A DNA stretch of 64,000 bases from Thermoguttaceae bacterium (GTDB taxonomy: Bacteria > Planctomycetota > Planctomycetia > Pirellulales > Thermoguttaceae): the NCBI GenBank assembly GCA_017407125.1, contig JAFQXE010000023.1:160873-224872 (forward strand), written 5' to 3'. Below are positions 15,530-24,201 of the stretch, piece after piece. The number at the start of each line of letters is the position of its first letter. Positions within the stretch are counted from its first letter, which is position 1. The position numbers and the translations under genes are program-made. The notes beneath the pieces are model-generated. The model saw only the letters and a program-made list of their open reading frames with translations. It did no database searches and was not told where the DNA came from.

Positions 15530-18433
15530 TCATTGATCGTCTTCCGGATCGTGGTGCTTAACCAGTTCCCAATATTTATCCGGGTCGAAATTGGGGCTGT
15601 TGTCCAGGTCGTGGCAGTCGCCGCACATCTTTTCCTTGGCGTATTTCAAGTCAATGTGCATTTTTTCCCGCTGGGCTTTCTGATTATCAACGTTGCTGGA
15701 AGATTCCGCCGCGATGTGGGCTTCGCCCGGTCCGTGGCAGGCTTCGCAGGAAACGTTTTTCAGGTGGTCGTCTTCGCCCGGCTTGATATATCCTTTTTGA
15801 TACGGGAAGTAAAGATGACGATGCCATCCAACAACGTGACAGCAAACGCATTCCGGGTCGTAGTCGCGCGCCGGTTTGGCTTCTTCAAGCGACTTGAACG
15901 CATGAGCGTGCTTGGACTTCTTCCAGACGTCGTACTGATATTCGTGACAGGTCTGGCACTTCTTCGGTCCGACGTTGGCGCCGCGAGTCTGGTCGGTTTG
16001 CGGCACAGGACGAATTCCCAGCCCATCCAGCCACAAGTCTTTGAGCTGATCCTGATAGGACTGCATCATTTGTCGGACGGCTTCCGATTGTTCAAATCGG
16101 GAATCGTGCGGAACGCGCTGGTATTTCAAAACGCCTTTTTCAAAGAATCCCAAAACAATGGAGCACATGCCCTTTTGTCCAACGGTAATGATATACTGTC
16201 CGCTGGGCAGAATAACGGGCTTGGCTGGAGGTTCAGGATTTCCGCCGGCAGTTACGATAACCTGGAAGTCCGGGTAATCTCTGGCGATTATTTGCGCTTC
16301 TTCAACCGTACCATGCGACAGCAAAATGCGAATGTCGCTTTTCTCTTTAAGAATCGGCATAACTTTATTGAGCGATTCTTTGGTTGGAGAAAGGAGAATT
16401 CCGTCATTTTGGCTGAAGTTCTGGGCGGACTTGCACAGAACGGACGTAATTCCGAATTTCAATCCATTGGCTTGTAGGATTTTATACGTTGGCGGCATTC
16501 CCGCGTTGCGTTCAAAGACGCTCACGTTGGCGGAAACGAACATTCCGGGCGTTCCATCAGCGTTGACGATTTCTGATAAAATGTCAGCTGCCGGGAACCC
16601 GAGTTCCGCTTTACCCAACGCGATGGCGTTGTATCCCATCGCTCTCAAAGCAGACGCCGTTGTATGGAATTTCAGTTCCGCCTGTTTCCCGAAACTGTTG
16701 CACATTCCGCCGACGTCCAGAGCAATTACAGGCCAGCCTTTGTCTCGAAGCCCTTTAATAAAGGTGTATCGACGTGACAAACCGCCTTTCATTCTGTCCA
16801 GACCGGCGCAGCCGCACGGTTCCAAATAACCGTTTTGCTGACCGGTAATAACCAGCGCCACTCTCGGAACGCCCCAGCCAACAAAAATCGGACCGTTTTC
16901 TTTAATCGGATCAAAAGGCGGTTTGACGATTTCATTTGGCTGATTTGCATCCGTTTGAGGCGCGGTAGCGGCGGTATTATCCGATTGACCGTTTTGCTTT
17001 TGAGGAATATCTTCCAGCAGCGGATTATTGGACTGTGACGCTGGAATGTCAGACGCAGCGTTTGAAGGGAGCGTTCCCGGCTCGGAGGCGTCCGCCGCGT
17101 TTTTCTTTGGCGGCGGAGGAATTACGCGTGATTCCGTTGCATCGTTATTTTCTTCCAAATTTAAATCGAGGGAATCGTCCAGCTTTTGCATCTCGGATTG
17201 AACAAGTTTTGCAGCATCCTCTTTGAGGGAATCCAGTTCAGTTGTCGATTTGTTCTTTGATTCCCATTTTGGTTCTGCCGCCGCATCGGATTTAGCAGCG
17301 TTTGTTGAATTGTTCGCGGGAGTTGCGTCTGGTTTTTGCGTTGTTTCGGGCTTAACCGCTTGAACTGACGGCGTTTCAGGAACTGCCGGGGCGATTTGCG
17401 CGGGCTCCGCTTGAGCTGCTTTAACCTGAGATGGTTTTGGACCGATGGAATCCGGCTGAACGTCTGCCGCCTTTTCTGGTTGAGTCTGCGGCTCCGCTTT
17501 TTGAGTCCCAGCTGCGGAATCCGGAAGTTCCGCTAATCCCATGTCTTCTGTCTGGAGAATTTCAGGAACAGCAGGAGTTTCAGGAGCGACTTCCGGCGTT
17601 TCCGGCGCCGTTGGGGCTTGCAATTCTGGTACTTTCGGCGTGTCAACTTCCGGCGCAGCCGGCGTCGTCAGTTCCGGTACTTCAGGAGCGGCTTCCGGAG
17701 TGTCAACTTCCGGCGTTGCCGGCGTCGTCAATTCCGGTACTTCTGGAGCGACTTCCGGCGTGTCAACTTCCGGCGCAGCCGGCGGAGTCAATTCCGGTAC
17801 TTCTGGAGCGGCTTCCGGCGTGTCAGCTTCCGGCGCAGCCGGTGGAGTCAGTTCCGGAACTTCTGGAGCGGCTTCCGGCGTGTCAACTTCCGGCGCAGCC
17901 GGCGGAGTCAATTCCGGTACTTCTGGAGCGGCTTCCGGCGTGTCAACTTCCGGCGCAGCCGGCGGAGTCAGTTCCGGAACTTCTGGAGCGGCTTCCGGCG
18001 TGTCAACTTCCGGCGCAGCCGGCGCAGTCAATTCCGGAACTTCTGGAGCGGCTTCCGGCGTGTCAACTTCCGGGGTTGCCGGCGGAGTCAATTCCGGAAC
18101 TTCTGGAGCGATTTCCGGTTCTGCGTCCGGCAGTTCCGGGGCTTCAAGTTCCGGCATTTCCGGAATTTCTGGAGCGATTGACGTCTGTTCTGATTCTTTG
18201 ATTTGAGCTTTTAACTCTGGAACAGGCAGATTGTCATTCGACTTCGCATCGTTGCTATTAGCCGTATTATCAGGAACTGCGTTTGCAGCGTCGGACGAAG
18301 CTGAATTGTTTTCATTGGCAGTTTCAGCAGTCTGTTCTGTTGATGTATTGTTCGATTCTTTGCATCCGGACAGGATGACCATAAGAATCGAGAGACTCAT
18401 TACAGCTACACAAAAAAACGTGAAATGTTTCAT
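15530..18433 (-). CDS. lipoprotein with Pro/Glu repeat stalk, metallophosphatase-like domain and tetraheme cytochrome domain
   Basis: The start is set at 18433, where a lipoprotein signal peptide begins (MKHFTFFCVAV...LSGC), giving 967 residues. An in-frame ATG 33 codons upstream would hide the signal. Order: acidic linker; eight 20-residue Pro/Glu repeats; Ala/Pro/Gln-rich linker to about residue 520; a domain beginning near 530 with EPCGCAGLDRMKGGLSRR and DVGGMCN, which resembles 5'-nucleotidase/metallophosphatase folds; then four heme c sites, CQTCH (about 826), CVCCH (863), CEACH (898) and CGDCH (938), spaced as in cytochrome c554-like proteins. It would be a periplasmic membrane-anchored redox protein with unknown partner and substrate. 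The stalk suggests reach across the periplasm (inference). Confidence 0.85.
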   Translation of the reverse strand: MKHFTFFCVAVMSLSILMVILSGCKESNNTSTEQTAETANENNSASSDAANAVPDNTANSNDAKSNDNLPVPELKAQIKESEQTSIAPEIPEMPELEAPELPDAEPEIAPEVPELTPPATPEVDTPEAAPEVPELTAPAAPEVDTPEAAPEVPELTPPAAPEVDTPEAAPEVPELTPPAAPEVDTPEAAPEVPELTPPAAPEADTPEAAPEVPELTPPAAPEVDTPEVAPEVPELTTPATPEVDTPEAAPEVPELTTPAAPEVDTPKVPELQAPTAPETPEVAPETPAVPEILQTEDMGLAELPDSAAGTQKAEPQTQPEKAADVQPDSIGPKPSQVKAAQAEPAQIAPAVPETPSVQAVKPETTQKPDATPANNSTNAAKSDAAAEPKWESKNKSTTELDSLKEDAAKLVQSEMQKLDDSLDLNLEENNDATESRVIPPPPKKNAADASEPGTLPSNAASDIPASQSNNPLLEDIPQKQNGQSDNTAATAPQTDANQPNEIVKPPFDPIKENGPIFVGWGVPRVALVITGQQNGYLEPCGCAGLDRMKGGLSRRYTFIKGLRDKGWPVIALDVGGMCNSFGKQAELKFHTTASALRAMGYNAIALGKAELGFPAADILSEIVNADGTPGMFVSANVSVFERNAGMPPTYKILQANGLKFGITSVLCKSAQNFSQNDGILLSPTKESLNKVMPILKEKSDIRILLSHGTVEEAQIIARDYPDFQVIVTAGGNPEPPAKPVILPSGQYIITVGQKGMCSIVLGFFEKGVLKYQRVPHDSRFEQSEAVRQMMQSYQDQLKDLWLDGLGIRPVPQTDQTRGANVGPKKCQTCHEYQYDVWKKSKHAHAFKSLEEAKPARDYDPECVCCHVVGWHRHLYFPYQKGYIKPGEDDHLKNVSCEACHGPGEAHIAAESSSNVDNQKAQREKMHIDLKYAKEKMCGDCHDLDNSPNFDPDKYWELVKHHDPEDDQ
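17641..18120 (-). repeat. eight 60-bp tandem repeats in coding sequence
   Basis: Exactly 60-bp units encode a 20-residue repeat of the type PEVDTPEAAPEVPELTPPAA. Units differ by a few bases, and the reading frame is kept throughout. Confidence 0.95.
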
Positions 18434-18576
18434 GGCATATTCAGCGAGATTGACTCGCGTAAAGATTTGAAGCGGGGAAACGCAAATAGTAACCCTTTCA
18501 GATTGAAAATCCATCTGAACTACGGCGCCCATGAAGAACGCCGCTGAATAATATACATGGCAGGAATTGCCAGATT

Positions 18577-19842
18577 TTATTCCTGCTTAGTTGTAACCGC
18601 AAATCGAATATTAATCAAGATTGATTTCTCGTCTTCTGACGAAGTTTTTAGAATAATTGTCCCCATTTTTTCCTGAACATGCCCCCAATAATCGCAAATT
18701 GGGGCGTCTGCCGGGACTGTAAGATGGATAATCGTACGTACAACGCCGCTCTCCGGCAGGTAAACGGGTTTGTCCAGTTCGACCTGAAGCCAGTCCGGGT
18801 TGACGGATTCAATTTCCAAATCAATATGAGGGGGTATTTCTCCCGGTTTGATTTTTTCTCTGTCTTCCGCTTTAATTGAGCGATCCAAAACCCACAGAAT
18901 TTTCTTTCCGACTTTACCGTTTTCCAGAATGCCCAGAATCCAGGTTTTGCTCTCTTCGCTCCAACCCGGTCCAGCTAACGAAAGATTTCCGACAACCGTT
19001 CCGTAAACAGGAATTGTAATCTCCGGCTGGAATTGACTGTTGGTTTTCAAAACGAGCGTTTCGCTGAACGGACCAAGCGGCAAGTTGTCTTTGGCTGTTA
19101 CCGTGATCTGATAGCCGCCAGTCGCGTCCGGTTCGCTGCTGTATTCTTCTTTCGTCAGCGGGGCCATTTGAAGATCAAAGTTGTTCTTGGCGTCTGGATT
19201 GAGATAGTCGTATCCGGTAATTTCCAGCGGCGGATTTTTATAGCATGCGATTTGAGTTTGCGCTTGAGCCGTATAACCGCGAGTTATATTGTTAAACGTC
19301 AGTTCTGAAGGCATCGGGCGAGCGTCTGCCACAATTTTTCCTCGCACTTCCAGCTCGACCATCATCATATCCGGGTCGTTGGTTTGAATTAAAACCTTTT
19401 GGACGTAATCCCCAATATAATCCGCTGTTTTCCATGTTACGTCAATAACAGTCGAATCGCCCGGCTTGACTGTTCCTTTTCCCAGATCGGCGGCGGTGCA
19501 TTTGCAGCTGGTTTCTTCAACGGAAACCGTCAAATCCGCCGTTCCTGTATTTTTCAGAACAAATTGATGCTTGCCAACTTCTCCGTTTTGCAAAACTCCA
19601 AAATTGTACAGTCGTTCAACGATGAGAACAGGGTGGGCGGGAGGTTCGAATTTTTTTGCTCCGTCGACAACAGCGTTTATATTGTCCAAAGGATTAGTAA
19701 ACTTTGGAACCGTTGGCGTGATACAGTCGATTAACGCCTGTTCGCTGTATGGCGGATGAGTTATTTGATATCGAGCGATTCCCCATCCAGCCGCGATCGC
19801 GGCGCAAACAGAAACAAGAATAAATAAAAGACTTTTTTTCAT
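18577..19842 (-). CDS. DUF1573 domain protein, membrane-anchored or exported
   Basis: The 421-residue protein has an N-terminal hydrophobic segment (residues 4-22) acting as signal or anchor. It then has a DUF1573 domain (about 75-170): VERLYNFGVLQNGEVGKHQF, LKNTGTADLTV, the SCKCTAA cysteine pair, and GDSTVIDVTWKT followed by VLIQTNDP. This immunoglobulin-like ASH-type fold is abundant in planctomycetes. The rest (about 175-421) is beta-rich and may hold one or two further such domains. No enzymatic role is expected; it probably mediates envelope interactions. It lies 143 bp upstream of the tetraheme lipoprotein gene on the same strand. Confidence 0.85.
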   Translation of the reverse strand: MKKSLLFILVSVCAAIAAGWGIARYQITHPPYSEQALIDCITPTVPKFTNPLDNINAVVDGAKKFEPPAHPVLIVERLYNFGVLQNGEVGKHQFVLKNTGTADLTVSVEETSCKCTAADLGKGTVKPGDSTVIDVTWKTADYIGDYVQKVLIQTNDPDMMMVELEVRGKIVADARPMPSELTFNNITRGYTAQAQTQIACYKNPPLEITGYDYLNPDAKNNFDLQMAPLTKEEYSSEPDATGGYQITVTAKDNLPLGPFSETLVLKTNSQFQPEITIPVYGTVVGNLSLAGPGWSEESKTWILGILENGKVGKKILWVLDRSIKAEDREKIKPGEIPPHIDLEIESVNPDWLQVELDKPVYLPESGVVRTIIHLTVPADAPICDYWGHVQEKMGTIILKTSSEDEKSILINIRFAVTTKQE

Positions 19843-19945
19843 GGAATATATTGATGCGACAAGCGCCTGAATTTATAATGTATCTGAAAGCTTGGCAACA
19901 AAAAGGATTGCGTTTGTTATAACCTTTGTTCAATAAGCCGTAAAT

Positions 19946-20224
19946 TTATCCACGCCCTGTTTTTTCGACGGCTTCCGCCATGACGTCTCGAAATTCCTCT
20001 GGTTCGAGATCGGCAAGGCGTTTGCCCTTCTTTTCGAGCTGTTCGTTGACTCTTACAGCCGTTTCCTGCATGATTTCATGGGTTTGTTTGCTTCCGCCAA
20101 CGAGCAGGTAATTCTCCCCCTTTGTCAGGCGGGTTTCTTCGTCCTGATTATCGAACCCGACGCCTAACAAAGCGGCATCTTTGGTATTTTCCGGCTTGGA
20201 TTGCGTTTTTTTCGGTAATCTCAT
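19946..20224 (-). CDS. small conserved cytoplasmic protein
   Basis: This 92-residue charged protein (MRLPKKTQSK..., then LLGVGFDNQDEETRLTKGENYLLVGGS and a helix ending EEFRDVMAEAV) has no signal or membrane segment. I recognise similar small proteins from planctomycetes with the LLGVG...GGS pattern but know no function. It sits between the DUF1573 and FHA genes, all on the minus strand with gaps of about 90-100 bp, so cotranscription with the FHA gene is possible. Confidence 0.7.
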   Translation of the reverse strand: MRLPKKTQSKPENTKDAALLGVGFDNQDEETRLTKGENYLLVGGSKQTHEIMQETAVRVNEQLEKKGKRLADLEPEEFRDVMAEAVEKTGRG

Positions 20225-20313
20225 TTATGTTATGAAACGCCCTGTAAATCGCGGATTTTATTTAAGAGGAATCCAAACGATCAGGGATAACCGCTTGCGC
20301 GTTTACATGATTG

Positions 20314-20904
20314 TTATTTCATGGATTTGAACATGGCTTCGAGCGTTTTGGACGCCGCCTCGCGGCTGTCGGCCGCATGATTGACGTTTTCGTTCTTTTT
20401 CTGCTCGGTCTGTTCCTGATGGGTATTCCAATTGACAACGGTTGTCAAAGTCTTCTGGAATTCTTCGCCAGCTTCTTCGCCATCTTCGCCAAAAAGCGCG
20501 GACAAATCAATTTCGCCGTCGTCTGCAGCGGCGTTTTGTTTTGAATTCGCAACGCGATTGACGGCTTCTTTAACGGAAGCGACTTTGGGGTTTTTCGCTC
20601 CATGCATTTCTGCGGAGATTTGCACTGTTGTTTCCAAAGGACCAACCCGCAGCGACTGACCGTTTTTCAGTTCGACGGGTTCAGTGATCTTTTTTCCATC
20701 GACAAAAGTGCCGTTTGTACTGCCCAGGTCTTTGACTGTAACCGATCCGTCGCTAACGTCAATTTGGGCGTGGCGTCGACTAAGCGCTTTGCTTTCTATG
20801 CGAAGATTGCACTCCGGCAGTCGTCCAATAATGAATGGAGATTTATTAATGGCAATAACCGCGCCTTCATTTTTGCCCCCGTGTACAACCAGTTTTACGA
20901 TCAT
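20314..20904 (-). CDS. FHA domain protein
   Basis: In this 196-residue protein, residues 1-95 form a forkhead-associated domain that binds phosphothreonine peptides. It has the GR (FIIGRLPECNLRI), the SRRHAQI motif, and DLGSTNGTFVDG with the conserved N. The C-terminal half (100-196) is charged, with a probable helix at the end (EAASKTLEAMFKSMK), and has no known domain. It suggests Ser/Thr kinase signalling, common in planctomycetes, but no kinase is in the window. A candidate promoter lies at 21031-21059, giving a 5' leader of about 120 nt. Confidence 0.9.
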   Translation of the reverse strand: MIVKLVVHGGKNEGAVIAINKSPFIIGRLPECNLRIESKALSRRHAQIDVSDGSVTVKDLGSTNGTFVDGKKITEPVELKNGQSLRVGPLETTVQISAEMHGAKNPKVASVKEAVNRVANSKQNAAADDGEIDLSALFGEDGEEAGEEFQKTLTTVVNWNTHQEQTEQKKNENVNHAADSREAASKTLEAMFKSMK

Positions 20905-21030
20905 GTCCTGTTCCTTTTTGTATGAGTGAAGCTACACCAATATCTTTCTGCTTTGGGAACCGACCTTGGCAAGAGTTTTTACGTTCTAACGGTCAGCCGA
21001 GTTCGATACATCAAGCCCATTTATATAATT

Positions 21031-21059
21031 ATTATATCAGATTTAAAAATTTAAGTAAA
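21031..21059 (-). promoter_or_regulatory. candidate promoter for FHA gene
   Basis: On the minus strand TTTACT (21054-21059), a 17-bp spacer and TATAAT (21031-21036). The region 21005-21168 is very AT-rich, with reiterated ATTTTTATAAAA words, and holds no gene. Confidence 0.5.
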
Positions 21060-21168
21060 GAGCTCCAATAAAAATTTATAAAATTTTTATAAAATGTTTA
21101 TAAATTGTTTGAAAAACTGTATTTTTGCAAAAAAGCGCTCAATATTTTATTGGGAGTTATGATCTCCT

Positions 21169-21963
21169 TTATTCCATTCGGCCTTTTTTATCCATTAATC
21201 TATCGATTTTTGCTTCCAATTTTTCGATTTTCTTCAGCAATTCGTCGTTGTTGTCGCTTGCCATGGCGTCAACAATAATGGAGTTGATAAACGACATGCC
21301 GATAATGCCTCCAAAAAACAGGAGAATAGAAAAGAATAATTTGACAATGGTTTGATACCATTCCGGCTGATCTGCCGCAACTGCGTTGGGAATATCGTAC
21401 CACCCTTCAACGGTAAACAGTTGAAAAATGGAATAGAACGACGTCAGCGGATCTTTAAAATAATCTGGAGCAACGGAACTAAACAGATTGCAAGTGATAA
21501 TTGACCAGATAAACGCAGTTATCAAAAAAGCTAAAACAATAACGGACGTCGAAGCAATAGCGCGACGGCATCCGTTCATAATTGATTCAATATTGGGAAT
21601 AAATTTCAAAATCCGGAAGAATCGGAACCCGCGGAAGATTCGAAGAGTAAATATAGCGTTGAGCGTCGATTCGCCTGTTGGTATAAACGATTGCAAACAG
21701 GCGCCCAGAGCTATCATGGTTACACCGAAATCAAACCAGTTCCAGGAATCTGACCAGTATCCTTTCCAGGTTAATCCGAGAATCTTAACAACAATCTCGA
21801 TACAAAAAATTACCAATATCGTTGTGTCCAGCCACTGTAAAACTACATCGCCTGGATAATAGCATTGCAAAACCATCACCACGGCGTTGAGCAGAATCAA
21901 CGTCAGGATGAAATAGTCCAGACGCTTACGAAAAGTTTCGCTTTTAAATAGTTTTCTTAACAT
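21169..21963 (-). CDS. voltage-gated sodium-channel-like ion channel (single 6-TM subunit)
   Basis: The start is placed at 21963 (MLRKLFKSETFRKRL), giving 264 residues; the upstream ATG adds only nine. The layout is that of bacterial NaChBac/NavAb channels. S1-S3 are followed by an S4 helix with regularly spaced arginines (LRIFRGFRFFRILKF, about residues 108-122), then the S5-pore-S6 region. The selectivity filter reads FTVEGWYDIP where NavAb-type channels have TLESW. A C-terminal coiled coil (DELLKKIEKLEAKIDRLM) fits tetramer assembly. Ion preference (Na+ or Ca2+) cannot be decided. The gene is separated from gpmI by an ATTAGCAATT repeat. Confidence 0.88.
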   Translation of the reverse strand: MLRKLFKSETFRKRLDYFILTLILLNAVVMVLQCYYPGDVVLQWLDTTILVIFCIEIVVKILGLTWKGYWSDSWNWFDFGVTMIALGACLQSFIPTGESTLNAIFTLRIFRGFRFFRILKFIPNIESIMNGCRRAIASTSVIVLAFLITAFIWSIITCNLFSSVAPDYFKDPLTSFYSIFQLFTVEGWYDIPNAVAADQPEWYQTIVKLFFSILLFFGGIIGMSFINSIIVDAMASDNNDELLKKIEKLEAKIDRLMDKKGRME

Positions 21964-21979
21964 GGTTGGACGTGGATTG

Positions 21980-22062
21980 AAAATTAGCAATTAGCAATTG
22001 TCAATTAGCAATTATTGAGGCGCTTAAAACAATTGCTAATTGCTAATTGAAAATTGCTAATT
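21980..22062. repeat. ATTAGCAATT palindromic repeat
   Basis: AATTAGCAATTAGCAATTG is answered by CAATTGCTAATTGCTAATTG after about 30 bp, giving a long AT-rich hairpin between gpmI and the channel gene. The right end overlaps the gpmI stop region. Confidence 0.6.
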
Positions 22063-23709
22063 TTTCTTAAACTCAATCAGCGACGGACGGTAGTCTTCCG
22101 GAGCCTTGAATCCGAGCAGATTCATGACTGTCGCGGCAACGTTGGACAGACCCGGGCGGTTGACCGCGTCAGTCGCGGCGGCGGACATTTCGTATTCCCC
22201 GTTGTAGTTGGGGTCGTAAATGCAGAACGGAACCGGGTTGAGCGTGTGAGCCGTCTTGGGAGAACGAACGCCGTTCTTTTCCGTCCACATGATGTCGCAG
22301 TTGCCGTGGTCGGCTGTTACAATGGCAATGCCGTTGAGCTTTTTGACGACTTCCAGCATCCGTCCGACGCATTCGTCAACCGTTTCAACCGCGATAACAG
22401 CGGCGTCCATGTTGCCGGTGTGACCAACCATGTCGCCGTTGGCCAGATTGAGTCGCCCGAACTTGTACTGTCCGGAATTGAGAGCGTCGATAACCCAGTC
22501 GGTAATTTCGACCGCTTTCATCTTCGGAGCCTTGTCGAATTCAATCTTGTCCGACGGGATTTCGTGATACGTTTCCATCGCCTCGTTGATGTATCCGGAC
22601 TTGTTGCCGTTCCAGAAATAGGTTACGTGCCCGAACTTCTGAGTTTCGGAAATGGCGAACATTTTAACGCCTTCGTCGCACAGGTACTCGCAGAACGTGC
22701 GGTCGATCTGCGGCGGGTTGACCAAGTAATGCTTCGGAATCTTGAGGTCGCCGTCGTATTCCATGATGCCGGAATAGTAGACTTCCGGGACGCGAACGCG
22801 GTCGAACTTGTCGAACTCCGCTCCGCCGTCAAACGCCATCGAGATTTCAATAGCGCGGTCGCCGCGGAAGTTGAAAAAGACGACCGAATCGCCGTTTTCA
22901 ATCGTTCCGACCGGTTTGCCGTTTTCGGTAATCACGAACGGCTTGAGATACTGGTCTGTCGCTTCGGCGTCTTCGTCGTACATGGTTTGAACGGCTTCGG
23001 CAGCGGAATTGAACGCGCGCCCTTCGCCCAAAACGTGAGCTTTCCAGCCGCGTTCGACAATCGACCAGTCCGCCTGATAGCGGTCCATGGTGGTAATCAT
23101 ACGGCCGCCGCCGGACGCGATGCGGAAATCGGCGGAATACTTCTCGTTGATTTCCGCCAGAACCTTTTCGGTCTTTTCGATATAAACCAGAGCCGACTTG
23201 GCGGGAACGTCGCGGCCGTCGAGAAGGATGTGAACCCGGCAGCGTTTGACGCCTTCTTCCGCCGCCCGCTTGAGCATCGGATACAGCTGAGAGATGTTGG
23301 AGTGAACGTTTCCGTCTGAATGCAGCCCGATGAAGTGCATCGTATGCCCGTCTTTTGCGGCCGCGACCGCTTTCTTCCAGACTTCGCCGTCGAACATGGA
23401 CGCGGTTTCAATTGCCTTGTTGACCAGCTTAGCGCCCTGATCGAAAACGCGGCCGGCGCCCAGAGCGTTATGACCGATTTCCGAGTTGCCCATGTCGTCG
23501 TCAGAGGGAAGTCCCACCGCCTGACCGTGCGCCTGAAGCTGGCAGTACAGTTTCGCGCTAAAGAGCTTGTCCAGCGTAGGGGTCTTGGCGACGTAGACGG
23601 CGTTCGACCCGTCCTGCTTGCCGATTCCGACTCCGTCCATAACGATTAACAACAGCGGACCAGGACGTCCCGCAAACGTATCCGACGAAATTTTTTCCAG
23701 TGTAAGCAT
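22057..23709 (-). CDS. gpmI: 2,3-bisphosphoglycerate-independent phosphoglycerate mutase
   Basis: The 550-residue enzyme interconverts 3- and 2-phosphoglycerate in glycolysis and gluconeogenesis through a phosphoserine. Seen are the metal-binding MDGVGIG (residues 24-30), the nucleophile region DDMGNSEIGHNALGAGRV with the catalytic Ser, DGRDVPAKS, GRMITTMDRY, LANGDMVGHTGN, and the second metal site TADHGNCD. Length agrees with the family (510-550). The start at 23709 adds a short extension (MLTLEKISSDTFAGRPGP) before the conserved core. The enzyme is cytoplasmic and usually Mn2+-dependent. No other glycolytic gene is nearby. Confidence 0.96.
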   Translation of the reverse strand: MLTLEKISSDTFAGRPGPLLLIVMDGVGIGKQDGSNAVYVAKTPTLDKLFSAKLYCQLQAHGQAVGLPSDDDMGNSEIGHNALGAGRVFDQGAKLVNKAIETASMFDGEVWKKAVAAAKDGHTMHFIGLHSDGNVHSNISQLYPMLKRAAEEGVKRCRVHILLDGRDVPAKSALVYIEKTEKVLAEINEKYSADFRIASGGGRMITTMDRYQADWSIVERGWKAHVLGEGRAFNSAAEAVQTMYDEDAEATDQYLKPFVITENGKPVGTIENGDSVVFFNFRGDRAIEISMAFDGGAEFDKFDRVRVPEVYYSGIMEYDGDLKIPKHYLVNPPQIDRTFCEYLCDEGVKMFAISETQKFGHVTYFWNGNKSGYINEAMETYHEIPSDKIEFDKAPKMKAVEITDWVIDALNSGQYKFGRLNLANGDMVGHTGNMDAAVIAVETVDECVGRMLEVVKKLNGIAIVTADHGNCDIMWTEKNGVRSPKTAHTLNPVPFCIYDPNYNGEYEMSAAATDAVNRPGLSNVAATVMNLLGFKAPEDYRPSLIEFKKN

Positions 23710-23710
23710 A

Positions 23711-23905
23711 GTAGTAATAAGTAGTTAGTGGTTAGTGGGGAATAGGCGCGAAGCGCATCCGCTAGAACTGCGTAGCAGTTCAATATTTGTAGCCGTGGGT
23801 TTCAACCCACGGAGTTAGTGGTTAGCGCCAAGTGGTTAGCGAGAGGAGCGCTTTGCGTCCTTACAACTAAAAACTAACCACTTACAACTAATATTATATC
23901 TAAAC
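23711..23905. repeat. TTAGTGGTTAG words and short palindromes
   Basis: AGTTAGTGGTTAGTG words near 23720 and 23815-23845 are complementary to ACTAAAAACTAACCACTTACAACTA near 23868-23892. Between them lie AACTGCGTAGCAGTT and CCGTGGGTTTCAACCCACGG, the same palindromes as at 4730-4785. No gene is seen in 23710-24201. Confidence 0.6.
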
Positions 23906-23935
23906 AATTAATTTTGACAATAGGAGGGGAGGCAG

Positions 23936-24056
23936 TAGCTTCTAGTTCCTGGCTTCTAGTTTCTAGCTTTTTGATTTTGGATTCCAGCTTTAATAACTAA
24001 CACTGAGAACTACAAACCCACAAGCTAATAGCTAGCGGCTAATAGCTAACAGCTTA
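23936..24056. repeat. T element copy 2
   Basis: Related to 9726-9836: TTCTAGCTTTTTGATTTTGG, then GAACTACAAACCCACAAGC and CTAATAGCTAGCGGCTAATAGC. The two ends are complementary. Confidence 0.65.
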
Positions 24057-24150
24057 TATTGCCTACTCCCTCTATTTTATTTTTTCTTCAAAATCGGAAT
24101 TATCCTCAAGACCGGCTTTTCGGCGGACGATAGGATAAATAAGTGTAAAG

Positions 24151-24182
24151 GTTGATTACACGTCATTGCGTAATTAATCAAC
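24151..24182 (+). promoter_or_regulatory. inverted repeat upstream of 24202 gene
   Basis: GTTGATTA (24151-24158) is perfectly complementary to TAATCAAC (24175-24182), ending 8 bp before the GGAGAC ribosome-binding site. It could be an operator or leader hairpin. Confidence 0.45.
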
Positions 24183-24201
24183 AGATAATTGGAGACAATC
24201 C

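Noticed and set aside
17641..18120. CRISPR-like array of 60-bp units
   Set aside because: Units are directly adjacent with no unique spacers and keep an open frame, so they are coding tandem repeats.
17541..18206. Long plus-strand ORFs rich in Ser/Gly or Arg/Phe opposite the Pro/Glu repeats
   Set aside because: They are reverse-strand readings of the 60-bp repeats of the tetraheme lipoprotein gene, which has a lipobox, heme motifs and a terminator. No start signal or family match on the plus strand.
22054..23319. 421-residue ORF antisense to gpmI
   Set aside because: gpmI motifs are clear on the minus strand; the other frame is a codon-bias shadow.
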